Source: Acidovorax sp. CF316 | GTDB lineage: Bacteria; Pseudomonadota; Gammaproteobacteria; Burkholderiales; Burkholderiaceae_C | Assembly (NCBI RefSeq): GCF_000276605.1 | Contig: NZ_AKJX01000093.1 | Location: 1 to 64,000 of the forward strand | Reading direction: 5' to 3' | DNA length: 64,000 bases | Shown here: positions 34,412 to 43,361 of the stretch, piece by piece | How positions within the stretch are numbered: the first letter of the stretch is position 1 | How the letters are laid out: each line of letters opens with the position of its first letter | Notes under the pieces: generated by a model | The model's input: only the letters and a program-made list of their open reading frames with translations | Databases searched by the model: none | Told to the model about the DNA's origin: nothing | Translations under genes and position numbers: made by a program

Positions 34412-36739
34412 TCATTCACTGGGCGCCAGGCCCGGCACCAGGCGCCCATGCCCTGCCTGCCATCGCCCGGCCAGGGCCGGGGCGGGCGCCGCCTGCGCCG
34501 CCGTGCGCGGATCGCGGCGCACCAGTTGCTGCAGGTACTGCGTGAACGGCAGGGGCTTGGCAATGCCGAATCCCTGCACATAGTCCACGCCATAGGCGGC
34601 CAGCAGCGAGCGCTGGGCCGGCGTCTCGACGAATTCGGCGATGGTCGTGAGCCCCATCGTCCGCGCCACGTCGCAGATGGCCAGCACGACGCGCTGGTCG
34701 ACCCGCGAGGACAGCACGTCGCGCACGAAGCTGCCATCGATCTTCACGAAATCGAGCGGCAGCGACTTGAGGTAGTCGAAGGTCGCCAGGCCGGTGCCGA
34801 AATCATCGAGCGAGGTGCGCGCCCCCATGGCGCGCAGGCTGGCCAGCAGGTCCACGGCGCGGCTGCGCTGCACGATGCCGGCGGTCTCCGTGACCTCGAA
34901 GCAGAACATCGCGGGGTCGAGCCCGCTGGCAGCCAGGCACTGGTCGATGTGGGCGAGCAGCCGCGGGTCCGACACCGACGAGCCCGACAGGTTGATCGCC
35001 ACCTTGCCCAGGTCGCGGCGGGAGATGCCATGGGCCACGAGGGCCGCAAACACCTGCGTGATGACCCACCGGTCCACCTGCGGCATGAGGCCGTAGCGCT
35101 CGGCCAGCGGCAGGAATTCCCCCGGCAGGTGCGGCGATCCGCCGCCCGAGGACCAGCGCAGCAGCACCTCCACGCCCAGGTCGCCGTCGTGGTCGCCATG
35201 CGCCGACCGGATGGGCTGGCAGGCCAGCCACAGGCCGCTGGTCTCCGGGCTGCCGGCGGGCAGGCGCAGGGCGTCCTTGAGCGCCTCGATCTGGGACAGC
35301 TGGCCCCGGCGGATGCGCATCAGGTGGCCTGGCGCCAGGTCCATGCCCTGCGCATGCCGGTCGCTCAGCGCGGGGTCGCCATCCACCTCGCACAGCAGCA
35401 TCAGCGCTGCCAGCACGTCGTCGCCCAGGGCCTGCCCCTCGTCCAGCGGCAGCAGCCCGAACGCTGCCTGGATGCGCACGCTGTGCTCGACAAAGACATA
35501 GCGGCGCCCGTCCAGCGCGGTGCGCAGCTGCAGCAGCCGTGCATGCACGTCGCCGGCCGCCACCGGCACGGCCACCACGAAGAACCCATCGCGCGGCCGG
35601 GCATAGAGACAGCCGCGGCCCAACTGGTTGCGCAGGTAGATGGACACGTCCTGCTCGATCTCGCGCGTGGGGCCCAGGCCGATCAGATCCACCACATGCT
35701 CCAGGTTGTGCAGGCTCATGCCGATCAGGTGGACGGGGCCCGGCCCTGCCGCCTTGAGGGCCTTGAGCAGGCCGCGCTCGTTGAGAAAACCCGTCAGGCC
35801 ATCGTTGCTGGCGGCCTCGTGCAGGCTGCGCTCCATCTGCCGGCGATGCTCCATCGTGGCCGAGGCGAAGAAGCTGAGCGCCGCCAGGCAGACCATGAGC
35901 ACGGCCTGGTCGAGCACCATCAGGTAAGGGCTGTGGCCTGCCGGCAAGGGGGGCGTGAAGGCCAGCAGGGTCAGCGCCGAGAGCGCCGTGGCCAGGTGCA
36001 CGAACAGCGGGCTGCCGCGGTAGGCGGCCCAGGCCACCAGCAGGAAGACGACGTAACGCACGGATGGACCGATGCCCGCCCCCACCACCGAAGAGCCCCA
36101 TTGCGCCATGGCCATGACAAGCACCAGGCCTGCCAGGCAGAAGGTCTGCCACCGCGCCCACTGCAAGGGGCCGGCCCGCCAGCCGCCATCGAGCGCGTGG
36201 GCCGCCATCTCGGTGAGCCGCGTGAACAGCAGGATGCCGAACACCTCGGACATGCCCATGACACCCGCCACGCGCAGGACGCCGCCCGGCGGCCCGCCCG
36301 GAGCGAGCAGGAACTGCCAGCTGCCCAGCGCCGTGAGGACCGCCGCACCCGGCAGCACGGTCAGGGCATGGAAGCGGATGGCCGTGGCAACCGGGTTGCG
36401 CCCCGCCTCATGGCGCCGGTCCCGCTGCATCAGCCACCACACCAGGCCGACGGCAGCCACCAAGGCCACCACGCCGATCAGCGACTGCAGCACGGGGATG
36501 CTGTGCAGGGCATGCCACAGAGCCACGGCCGCGCCCAGGAACCACAGCATGCGCAGCCCATAGGCCAGCACCAGCCCGATGGCGATGCCGTCGGCCGGCC
36601 AGACGAGGCTCATGTCCAGGCTGCCGAAGGCATAGGCCTGCGAGGCCTGGGCCACCACCATCCACAGCAATGCGCCCGCCAGACCGCGTCGGTGGTCGAA
36701 AGGCAGCGGGCCGGTTGCGGGAACAGGTGTCGAGGGCAT
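34412..36739 (-). CDS. Membrane GGDEF-EAL protein with degenerate GGDEF
   Basis: A 775-residue protein starting at ATG 36737-36739. The N-terminal half (about 15-310) has eight or so membrane helices in a MASE1-like arrangement. A GGDEF-like domain follows (SNDGLTGFLNERGLLKALK), but its signature position reads RPRDGF, so cyclase activity is not expected. The C-terminal EAL domain (about 500-745) starts LGVEVLLRW (EVL instead of EAL) but retains AINLSGSSV, the ET of FEVTETAG, DDFGTGLATFDYLKSLPLDF, VKIDGSFV and QGFGIAKPLPF. It is probably a c-di-GMP phosphodiesterase or sensor. The same-strand position upstream of the phosphatase-siaC-cyclase genes suggests a joint circuit. Confidence 0.9.
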   Translation of the reverse strand: MPSTPVPATGPLPFDHRRGLAGALLWMVVAQASQAYAFGSLDMSLVWPADGIAIGLVLAYGLRMLWFLGAAVALWHALHSIPVLQSLIGVVALVAAVGLVWWLMQRDRRHEAGRNPVATAIRFHALTVLPGAAVLTALGSWQFLLAPGGPPGGVLRVAGVMGMSEVFGILLFTRLTEMAAHALDGGWRAGPLQWARWQTFCLAGLVLVMAMAQWGSSVVGAGIGPSVRYVVFLLVAWAAYRGSPLFVHLATALSALTLLAFTPPLPAGHSPYLMVLDQAVLMVCLAALSFFASATMEHRRQMERSLHEAASNDGLTGFLNERGLLKALKAAGPGPVHLIGMSLHNLEHVVDLIGLGPTREIEQDVSIYLRNQLGRGCLYARPRDGFFVVAVPVAAGDVHARLLQLRTALDGRRYVFVEHSVRIQAAFGLLPLDEGQALGDDVLAALMLLCEVDGDPALSDRHAQGMDLAPGHLMRIRRGQLSQIEALKDALRLPAGSPETSGLWLACQPIRSAHGDHDGDLGVEVLLRWSSGGGSPHLPGEFLPLAERYGLMPQVDRWVITQVFAALVAHGISRRDLGKVAINLSGSSVSDPRLLAHIDQCLAASGLDPAMFCFEVTETAGIVQRSRAVDLLASLRAMGARTSLDDFGTGLATFDYLKSLPLDFVKIDGSFVRDVLSSRVDQRVVLAICDVARTMGLTTIAEFVETPAQRSLLAAYGVDYVQGFGIAKPLPFTQYLQQLVRRDPRTAAQAAPAPALAGRWQAGHGRLVPGLAPSE

Positions 36740-36968
36740 AGGGGTTGCAGGATAAGGCAACCCGCGAGTTGCCCGGCGGCGGGCGCAGCAGGGACGCCGT
36801 GGCGCCCCGAGCCTCACCTTCGCATGGCAATGTGACAGGAATGAGGCATGCTGTGGCTTTCCGCCCGCAGACCGGCCAGGGCAAGGCCGATCCAGGGGCA
36901 TTCGCTGACAGGCCGCGCCGGCGTCCTGCGCTACGCTGGCCACGCCCTTGCCACTCCCACCTTCGCCC

Positions 36969-39089
36969 ATGCTCCCTGCCCTTGCCCCGCACCGCCATCC
37001 GCCCGGCTACCGCGCTCCGGCCCTGTCCACGGTGCTTGCGGCGCTGGCCGCCCTGGCAGCAGCACCCGCCATGGCGCAGCCCCGAGAAGGGGGCACGCTG
37101 GCCCCTGTCGAGGTGCAGGGCAACGCCGAGGCCCAGCGACGCTTCGACAGCGCGGCCAGCCACACCAGCGTGCCGGTGGACGGTTTCACGGCCGCAACGC
37201 CGCTGGTCCACCTGTCCGAACTGCTGGTCGGCCAGGCCGGCGTGGTGGCACTGGACCGGCAGAACCATGCGCAGGACCTGCAGATCGCGGTGCGCGGCTT
37301 CGGCGCGCGCTCCACCTTCGGCGTGCGCGGGGTGCGCATCCTGGTGGACGGCATCCCCGCCACCATGCCCGATGGCCAGGGCCAGGCGGCCACGGCGCAG
37401 CTGCAGTCGGCCGCCCAGGTCGAGGTGCTGCGCGGCCCGCTGGCGCAGCTCTATGGCAATGCCGCCGGCGGCGTGCTGCAGGTGAGCACCCGCGACCCGC
37501 GCGCGGGCGGCGGGGCCCAGGCCTCGGTGGCTGCAGGCTCATTCGGCCAGCGGCTGGCCGGTGCCTCGTTCGACTTCGGCGACCGCGCGCTCTCAGGCCT
37601 GCTGGACGTCTCGCGCTTCGAGACCGATGGCTGGCGCGACCACAGCGCCGCACGGCGCACCCACCTCAACGGCAAGCTCGTGGCCCGCCCCGATGCGGAC
37701 ACGAAGATCACCGCCCTGCTCAACCTCTACCACCAGCCCGACGCACAGGACCCGCTGGGCCTGACGCGCGCGCAGTTCCACGCCAACCCGCGCCAGGCAC
37801 CCGAGGTGGCCGACATCTTCGGCACACGCAAGTCGGTGGCGCAGAACCAGTGGGGCCTGGTGCTGGAGCGGCAACTGGGCGCCGCCGACAGCGTGCGCGC
37901 CCGCGCCTACGGCGGCAGGCGCTCGCTCACCCAGTACCTGTCGTTCAGCGGTGCGGCCGAAAACAGCGCCGGCGGCGTGGTCGACCTGGACCGCGACTAC
38001 CACGGCCTGGGCCTGGCCTGGACGCACAGCGCGAAGATGCCCTCGGGCCTGCCGCTCACCTGGACCCTGGGCGTGGATGCCGACCGGCTCTCCGAGCAGC
38101 GCCAGGGCTTCGTCAACCAGAACGGCGAGGCCGGCGCACTGCGCCGCAACGAGCGCGACCGTGCCGGCAACACCGACGTCTTCGCCCAGGTGGACGCCTG
38201 GCTCGCGCCCACCTGGCGCGCCGTGGCAGGCGTGCGCGCCAGCCGTGTGGACATGCGCGTGAGCGACCACTTCATCACCCCCACCAACCCCGACGACAGC
38301 GGTGCGCGCCGCTGGCGCCAGACCAGCCCGGTGCTGGGCCTGGTGTGGAGCGCCGGCGACCAGCTCAACCTGTATGCCAACGTGGGCCGCGGCTTCGAGA
38401 CCCCGACCCTGGCCGAGATGGCCTACAGCCGGGACAACACCGGGCCCAACTTCGGTCTGGTGGCCTCGCGCAGCCGCCAGATGGAGATCGGTGCCAAGTG
38501 GCAGGGGGCCGTGCACCAGGTGCAGGCTGCCTGGTTCGACGCGCGCAGCCGCAGCGAGATCGTGCCCGCCGCCACGGTGAACGGCCGCACGGTCTTCCAG
38601 AACGCCGACAACGTGCGCCGCCGCGGGCTGGAGCTGGCCTGGAGCGCGCAGGCCGGCGCCTGGAAGCCGCGCGCAGCCTACACCTGGCTCGACGCCTTCT
38701 TCGGGGATGCCTACGCGGGTGCCGGGGGCGCCCGGGTGGCCGCAGGCAACCGCCTGCCCGGCACGGCGCGCCACGTGGCGCAGCTGGCGCTGGACCATGC
38801 GCCGAGCGCCGCATGGCAACTGGGCGCCACGCTCGATGTGTCCGGCAAGGTGTTTGCCAACGACGTGAACAGCGAAGCGGCCCCCGGCTTTGCCGTGGTG
38901 GGCCTGCGCGCCGGGTACACATTCGGCGACGCCACTGCCAGCACGCGCTGGCAGGCCTGGGCCCGTCTCGACAACCTGCTGGACCGGCGCTACGCGGGCT
39001 CGCTGATCGTGAACGACGGCAACGGCCGCTTCTTCGAGCCTGCCGCGGGCCGGCGCATCATGGTCGGACTCAGGGCCCAGTTCCTCTGA
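36969..39089 (+). CDS. TonB-dependent outer-membrane receptor
   Basis: A 706-residue receptor. The ATG at 36969 is used: the frame opens earlier at a TTG (36948), but the ATG gives a better leader (signal peptide about 1-38, ending APAMAQ). A TonB box-like stretch and plug domain follow (about 45-170): TLAPVEVQG, AVRGFGARSTFGVRGVRILV, DGIPATMPDGQGQ, and VEVLRGPLAQLYGNAAGGVL. The beta-barrel runs to the C-terminus, which ends in Phe-Leu (RIMVGLRAQFL). It imports a TonB-energised ligand such as an iron complex. The ligand is not clear and no transport partners adjoin. Divergent from the GGDEF-EAL gene. Confidence 0.93.
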   Translation: MLPALAPHRHPPGYRAPALSTVLAALAALAAAPAMAQPREGGTLAPVEVQGNAEAQRRFDSAASHTSVPVDGFTAATPLVHLSELLVGQAGVVALDRQNHAQDLQIAVRGFGARSTFGVRGVRILVDGIPATMPDGQGQAATAQLQSAAQVEVLRGPLAQLYGNAAGGVLQVSTRDPRAGGGAQASVAAGSFGQRLAGASFDFGDRALSGLLDVSRFETDGWRDHSAARRTHLNGKLVARPDADTKITALLNLYHQPDAQDPLGLTRAQFHANPRQAPEVADIFGTRKSVAQNQWGLVLERQLGAADSVRARAYGGRRSLTQYLSFSGAAENSAGGVVDLDRDYHGLGLAWTHSAKMPSGLPLTWTLGVDADRLSEQRQGFVNQNGEAGALRRNERDRAGNTDVFAQVDAWLAPTWRAVAGVRASRVDMRVSDHFITPTNPDDSGARRWRQTSPVLGLVWSAGDQLNLYANVGRGFETPTLAEMAYSRDNTGPNFGLVASRSRQMEIGAKWQGAVHQVQAAWFDARSRSEIVPAATVNGRTVFQNADNVRRRGLELAWSAQAGAWKPRAAYTWLDAFFGDAYAGAGGARVAAGNRLPGTARHVAQLALDHAPSAAWQLGATLDVSGKVFANDVNSEAAPGFAVVGLRAGYTFGDATASTRWQAWARLDNLLDRRYAGSLIVNDGNGRFFEPAAGRRIMVGLRAQFL

Positions 39090-39129
39090 GTGCCTCTGAC
39101 CGGCGCGGCCACCCAGCCCTCTTCCGGCG

Positions 39130-39336
39130 CTAGACCGCTGGAGAAAAAACAGCGGGCGCGTCCTGCATGCCCTGGCGCCAGGTCTTCACGTCGGCAAACT
39201 CGCGTGTGCAGCCCGTGCACAGGAGCCGCTCGGTGGCGCGCAGCACGCCCTGGGTGTCGCGTGCCACTACGCGGCGGTAGCTGGTCGCTCCGCAGAAGCC
39301 ACAGGAATTCGCGGGGGAGTATTTTTGGGATTGCAT
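39130..39336 (-). CDS. Small zinc-ribbon-like protein
   Basis: A 68-residue protein starting at ATG 39334-39336. Two CxxC knuckles, SCGFCGATS (Cys about 12 and 15) and LLCTGCTREF (Cys about 40 and 43), suggest a single zinc ribbon of the kind that binds nucleic acid or protein. The C-terminus is short and polar. It is convergent with the TonB-receptor gene (40 bp apart). No ribosome site is clear in front of the ATG. A possible extended -10 (TGTATAAG) is only about 15 bp upstream, so the mRNA may be nearly leaderless. Function unknown. Confidence 0.65.
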   Translation of the reverse strand: MQSQKYSPANSCGFCGATSYRRVVARDTQGVLRATERLLCTGCTREFADVKTWRQGMQDAPAVFSPAV

Positions 39337-39636
39337 TACTGATTGCTTATACAGCAGTGGCCTGCCACACCCCTTGGCAAGGGCAATGGCCTTCTTCGGC
39401 GACGCGATGCTTGCGCGACGTTTGACAAAAAATAGCGACAGAAGATGCCATCTTGCTGCGGCTTTTCGATGTATTGCCTCCAGGACCGCTTTTCCGGCCC
39501 GCATTTCATGTAACAGCTGCAACGCCGGGGCCCCGCTTTTCGGGATCCTGGCCCATATGAACGAAAATACGCGGTTTTGCCCACGGGGACCCGTTTCCCG
39601 GATGCCTGCCTCCCATGAGGGCTGCAGGCGAAGTGA
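39337..39636. other. 300-bp intergenic region between the zinc-ribbon and DUF3348 genes
   Basis: No convincing gene is seen; the open frames here lack ribosome sites and sensible codon use. The base composition is visibly lower in GC than that of the flanking genes (e.g. GACAAAAAATAGCGACAGAA at about 39424). It should hold the promoters of both flanking units. A CTG-N10-CAG sequence at 39339-39354 weakly resembles a LexA box. No terminator-like hairpin with a T-run was found. Confidence 0.6.
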
Positions 39637-40428
39637 ATGGCTACCCCCGGGATGTATCTGCACCAACGAATCGATAGCTCACGCCTCGTCGTCCTGCTCG
39701 CGCAATGGACGCGGGCAGAGCGTGCCCCGGCACAGCAGGACGTGGCGGAACAGCTGGGCCAGTGGCTGAGTGTGGTGGATGCAGTCGAGCTCAATGGCTC
39801 GCTACGGTCGATCGAGGCCCATATGGCCCCGTCCGCCGCGGGAGACGAGTCGGCCATCGATGCGCAGGCCCTGGAGGACCTGCTACACAAGACCAAGGCC
39901 GACCTGACGCGACTGGCAACAGCCCCTGCCCGGTCGGCCCGGCCGCTGCGCGAGCGTGCCGACAACACCCCCGTCGAGCAGCCCGACCCGCAGGTCCAGG
40001 CCGATTTCGCAGCCCATGGGCCGCGCTATGCGGAGCAGCAAAAGCAGCTGGACGCCCGCCTGGGCGCCCTGCGCACCCAGGTGCGCGCCGCCCTGCTCAA
40101 AGGCCCAGCGCCCCTGCGGCAACTGGCGGCGCTGGACGGGGTGATGGAGCAGATGCTGGGCGTGCGCGAGCAGCGCCTGTGGGCATCGCTGCCCGGCCAC
40201 CTGGAGCGGCGCTTCGTGCAGTTGCGCAAGGCGCACCAGGCCCGGGTGCAGGCCTCGGGCCAGGCCGACGACCCGCTGCGCTGGCGCCAGGCCGGCGGCT
40301 GGCTTGCCGGTTTCGAGCAGGACCTGCAGGCCCTGCTGCTGGCCGAGATGCAGGTGCGCATGCAACCGATCATGGGGCTGCTGGAGGCAGCCCGCAACGA
40401 GAACAGAAGAACAGGTAATCAGGAATGA
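39637..40428 (+). CDS. DUF3348 protein, first gene of motor-like cassette
   Basis: A 263-residue soluble protein matching the DUF3348 pattern: an N-terminal segment SSRLVVLLAQWTRAERAPAQ and then QDVAEQLGQWLSVVDAVELN. A hydrophilic middle rich in Ala, Gln and Arg follows (about 85-140), then a helical C-terminal domain (QLDARLGALRTQVRAALLKG; WLAGFEQDLQALLLAEMQVR; MQPIMGLLEAARNEN). There is no signal or membrane segment. Its stop overlaps the start of the DUF802 gene (ATGA), the first of three such junctions. DUF3348 is uncharacterised; position suggests a cytoplasmic partner of the DUF802 tail. The ATG at 39637 lies 31 codons ahead of the first conserved region. Confidence 0.88.
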   Translation: MATPGMYLHQRIDSSRLVVLLAQWTRAERAPAQQDVAEQLGQWLSVVDAVELNGSLRSIEAHMAPSAAGDESAIDAQALEDLLHKTKADLTRLATAPARSARPLRERADNTPVEQPDPQVQADFAAHGPRYAEQQKQLDARLGALRTQVRAALLKGPAPLRQLAALDGVMEQMLGVREQRLWASLPGHLERRFVQLRKAHQARVQASGQADDPLRWRQAGGWLAGFEQDLQALLLAEMQVRMQPIMGLLEAARNENRRTGNQE

Positions 40429-43361
40429 ACAAGAGTGTGATGGCCGGCGTGTTTGCAGCCGGCCTGGCGGTCGCCGGTTGGGTGGCCTGGGGTTTCGTGG
40501 GCACCAGCCCACTGGCGCTGGCCATGACGGCCGTGATCGCGGCGGTCTACCTGCTGGGCGCCTACGAGCTGCAGCAGTTCCGCTCGGCCACCGGCGCCCT
40601 GGCCCGCGCGCTGGCCGATGTCCCGGTCGAGCCGCAGGCGGACCTCGCCGCTTGGCTGGAGCGCCTGCCCCCGGCCCTGCGCCACCCCGTGCGCCAGCGC
40701 ATCGAGGGCGAGCGCGTGGCGCTGCCCGGCCCGGCCCTGGCACCCTACCTGGTGGGCCTGCTGGTCATGCTGGGCATGCTGGGCACCTTCCTCGGGATGG
40801 TGGTCACCTTCCAGGGCGCGGTGTTCGCGCTGGAAGCCTCGTCCAACCTCGACGCCATCCGCGCGGCGCTGGCCGCGCCCATCAAGGGTTTGGGCCTGGC
40901 GTTCGGCACCTCGGTGGCCGGCGTGGCCACCTCGGCCATGCTGGGCCTGATGTCCGCCCTGGCCCGGCGCGAGCGCCTGCAGGTGCTGCGCCTGCTCGAC
41001 ACCCGCATCGCCACCCTGCTGCGCCCCTTCTCGGCGGCGCACAAGCGCGATGGGATGTTTGCCGCCCTGCAGACCCAGGCCCAGGCCATGCCGCTGATTG
41101 CCGAGCGCCTGCAGAACCTGATGGAAGGCCTGGAGCGCCGCCACGGGCAGCTCAACGAGCAACTGGTCAGCCACCAGCAGGGCTTTCACCGCGAAGCCGC
41201 GACCGCCTACACCGCGCTGGCCAGCACCGTGGGCGCATCGCTGCAGGACAGCCTGGCCGCCAGCGCCCGCCAGGCCGGGGACAGCATCCGCCCGGTGGTC
41301 GAACAGGCCATGGCCGCTCTGGCGCAGGAGGCCGAGCGCTCGCACCTGCGCCTGCGCGAGGCCACCGATGCGCAGCTGCAGGCCCTGTCCGCCCAATGGG
41401 AGGGCACGGCCCGCCAGGTGGCCGCCACCTGGACCGACGCACTGCACAGCCAGCGCGAGACCCAGGGCCACCTGGTCACACAGCTCGACGGCGCGCTGCA
41501 GACCGTGGCGCAAGGCTTCGAGCAGCGCACGGGTGCGCTGCTGGGCTCGCTCAGGGAAACCGTGGACCACTCCCACGCCGCCCAGGCCGCGGCCGACCAG
41601 CAACGGCTGGAAGGCTGGAACCGCTCCATGGAGGGCACGGCCAGCGCCCTCACCGCCGAATGGCAGCGCGCAGGCGAGCGGACCGCAGCACAGCAACGCG
41701 AGGTGGGCCTGGCACTGGCCGGTGCTGCCGCACAACTCGACCAGACGCTGCAAGCCGCCAGCCAGGCTTTCGACCAGCGCGCGGGCAGCCTGCTCGCCTC
41801 GCTGCAGGACACGGTCGCCCAGTCCCATGCGTCCCAGGCCCAGGCCGACCAGCAGCGGCTTGAAGGCTGGAACCGCTCCATGGAAGGCATGGCCGGCACG
41901 CTGGCTGACGAATGGCAACGCGCCGGCGCCCAGACGGCAGAGCAGCAACGTGCCGCAGGCCAGGCCCTGGAAGGCGCCGCCACGCAGCTCGAGCGCGCAC
42001 TGCAGGCCGCCACGCAGTCCTTCGAGCAGCGCGCCAGCGCCCTGCTGGCATCGCTGCAGGACACCGTGGCGCAGTCGCATGCGGCACAGGTACAGACCGA
42101 CCAGCAGCGCCTCGAAGGCTGGAACCGCTCCATGGAAGGCATGGCCGGCACTCTGGTTGCCGAATGGCAGCGCGCAGGCACGCATACGGTGGAGCAGCAG
42201 CGCGCCGTGGGCCAGGCCCTGGAGGGCGCCGCCACGCAACTCGACCGCGCACTGCAGGCGGCCACGCAGTCCTTCGAGCAACGCGCCAGCGCCCTGCTGG
42301 CCTCGCTGCAGGACACCGTGGCGCAATCGCACACGGCCCAGGTGCAGGCCGACCAGCAGCGCCTGGAGACCTGGAGCCGCTCCATGGAGGGCATGGCCGG
42401 CGCCGTCACGGCCGAGCTGCAGCGCGCAGGCGCCCAGGCCGCCGAACAGCAGCAAGGCCTGTACCGCACGCTGGAAGGCACGGCGACCCAACTCACCGAA
42501 CGCATGTCCGGTCAGGTGGAGCAGACCCTGGGCAGCAGCGCCCGCCTGATGGAGCAGTCCGATGCGCTGCTGCGCACGCGCGTCGAGGCCGAAGCCCGCT
42601 GGGAAGAGGCCCAGGGCGAGCGCATGGACAGCCTCACCGCCGTGTGGCGCACCGAGCTCGCAGCCCTGCGCGATGACGAGGCCGCGCGCGGCCAGGCAGC
42701 CGTGGAGCGGCTCGATGCGCTGCAGGCCGCCGTGGCCGGACACCTGGCCACGCTGGGCTCGGCGCTCGAGGCGCCCCTCACGCGCCTGCTGCAGACGGCA
42801 TCCGACGTGCCGCAGGCCGCGGCCGAGGTGATCACCCAGCTGCGCCAGGAGATGACTCGCTTGGGCGAGCGCGACAACCTCGCGCTGGAAGAACGCACGG
42901 CCATGATGGAGCAGCTCGCCACGCTGCTGCATTCCGTCAATGAGGCCGCCGTGCAGCAGCGCGCCGCCATCGAATCGCTGGTCGGTTCGGCCGCCCAGGT
43001 GCTCGAGCAGGCGGGCCAGCAGTTCAGTGAGGCCCTGGGCACGCAAGCCGGCAAGGTGGACGAGGTGGCCGTGCACGTGGCGGCCAGCGCCGTGGAACTG
43101 GCCAGCCTGGGTGAGTCGTTCAGCCACGGCGTGGGCTTGTTCACCGCCAGCAACGACAAGCTGCTGCAGGGCCTGCAGGGCATCGAAAGCGCCATCGGCC
43201 AGTCCCTGGGCCGCAGCGACGAGCAACTGGCCTACTACGTGGCCCAGGCGCGCGAGGTGATCGACCTGAGCATCTCCTCGCAGCAGGGCATCGTCGAAGA
43301 CCTGCGCCGCCTGCACGGGCAGGCTGCGGCCACCGCATCGGCCCAGGGAGTGGCCGCATGA
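40425..43361 (+). CDS. DUF802 protein: MotA/TolQ/ExbB-like proton-channel domain with very long coiled-coil tail
   Basis: A 978-residue protein. Four membrane helices are evident at about 6-25, 28-48, 107-130 and 156-179. The last two carry the MotA/TolQ/ExbB-type pattern: LGMLGTFLGMVVTFQGA with a pore Gly-Thr, and GLAFGTSVAGVATSAMLG. The rest (about 185-960) is almost entirely charged, Ala/Gln/Leu-rich helix. It includes four tandem 84-residue repeats (353-688); if continuous, such a helix would be over 100 nm long. This is the architecture of ZorA-like motor subunits: a pentameric channel with a cytoplasmic tail. DUF802 has no assigned function. It overlaps its upstream and downstream partners by 4 bp each. 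Confidence 0.92.
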   Translation: MNKSVMAGVFAAGLAVAGWVAWGFVGTSPLALAMTAVIAAVYLLGAYELQQFRSATGALARALADVPVEPQADLAAWLERLPPALRHPVRQRIEGERVALPGPALAPYLVGLLVMLGMLGTFLGMVVTFQGAVFALEASSNLDAIRAALAAPIKGLGLAFGTSVAGVATSAMLGLMSALARRERLQVLRLLDTRIATLLRPFSAAHKRDGMFAALQTQAQAMPLIAERLQNLMEGLERRHGQLNEQLVSHQQGFHREAATAYTALASTVGASLQDSLAASARQAGDSIRPVVEQAMAALAQEAERSHLRLREATDAQLQALSAQWEGTARQVAATWTDALHSQRETQGHLVTQLDGALQTVAQGFEQRTGALLGSLRETVDHSHAAQAAADQQRLEGWNRSMEGTASALTAEWQRAGERTAAQQREVGLALAGAAAQLDQTLQAASQAFDQRAGSLLASLQDTVAQSHASQAQADQQRLEGWNRSMEGMAGTLADEWQRAGAQTAEQQRAAGQALEGAATQLERALQAATQSFEQRASALLASLQDTVAQSHAAQVQTDQQRLEGWNRSMEGMAGTLVAEWQRAGTHTVEQQRAVGQALEGAATQLDRALQAATQSFEQRASALLASLQDTVAQSHTAQVQADQQRLETWSRSMEGMAGAVTAELQRAGAQAAEQQQGLYRTLEGTATQLTERMSGQVEQTLGSSARLMEQSDALLRTRVEAEARWEEAQGERMDSLTAVWRTELAALRDDEAARGQAAVERLDALQAAVAGHLATLGSALEAPLTRLLQTASDVPQAAAEVITQLRQEMTRLGERDNLALEERTAMMEQLATLLHSVNEAAVQQRAAIESLVGSAAQVLEQAGQQFSEALGTQAGKVDEVAVHVAASAVELASLGESFSHGVGLFTASNDKLLQGLQGIESAIGQSLGRSDEQLAYYVAQAREVIDLSISSQQGIVEDLRRLHGQAAATASAQGVAA
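41481..42488 (+). repeat. Four tandem 252-bp repeats inside the DUF802 gene
   Basis: Units begin at 41481, 41733, 41985 and 42237, each exactly 252 bp (84 codons, 12 heptads). The conserved blocks in every unit encode DQQRLE-W-RSMEG, a LLASLQDTVAQSH-like segment and an EQQR stretch. Units 2-4 are nearly identical in protein and closely similar in DNA; unit 1 has diverged most. The period is a multiple of 7, which keeps a coiled coil in register. Unit number may vary between strains. Confidence 0.95.

Noticed and set aside
31297-34545. Plus-strand frame of over 1,000 codons opposite the SiaC group
   Set aside because: The minus-strand genes here have complete catalytic motifs; the plus frame has none.
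39374-39769. A 131-codon frame upstream of the DUF3348 gene
   Set aside because: No ribosome site, many rare residues and overlap with DUF3348 in another frame; judged non-coding.
41481-42488. Tandem repeats considered as a CRISPR or satellite array
   Set aside because: Units are 252 bp, contiguous without spacers, and encode a regular heptad-based protein repeat.
40419-43316. Minus-strand frame opposite the DUF802 gene
   Set aside because: It mirrors the repetitive coiled-coil coding sequence; its own repeats are a by-product of the 252-bp units.
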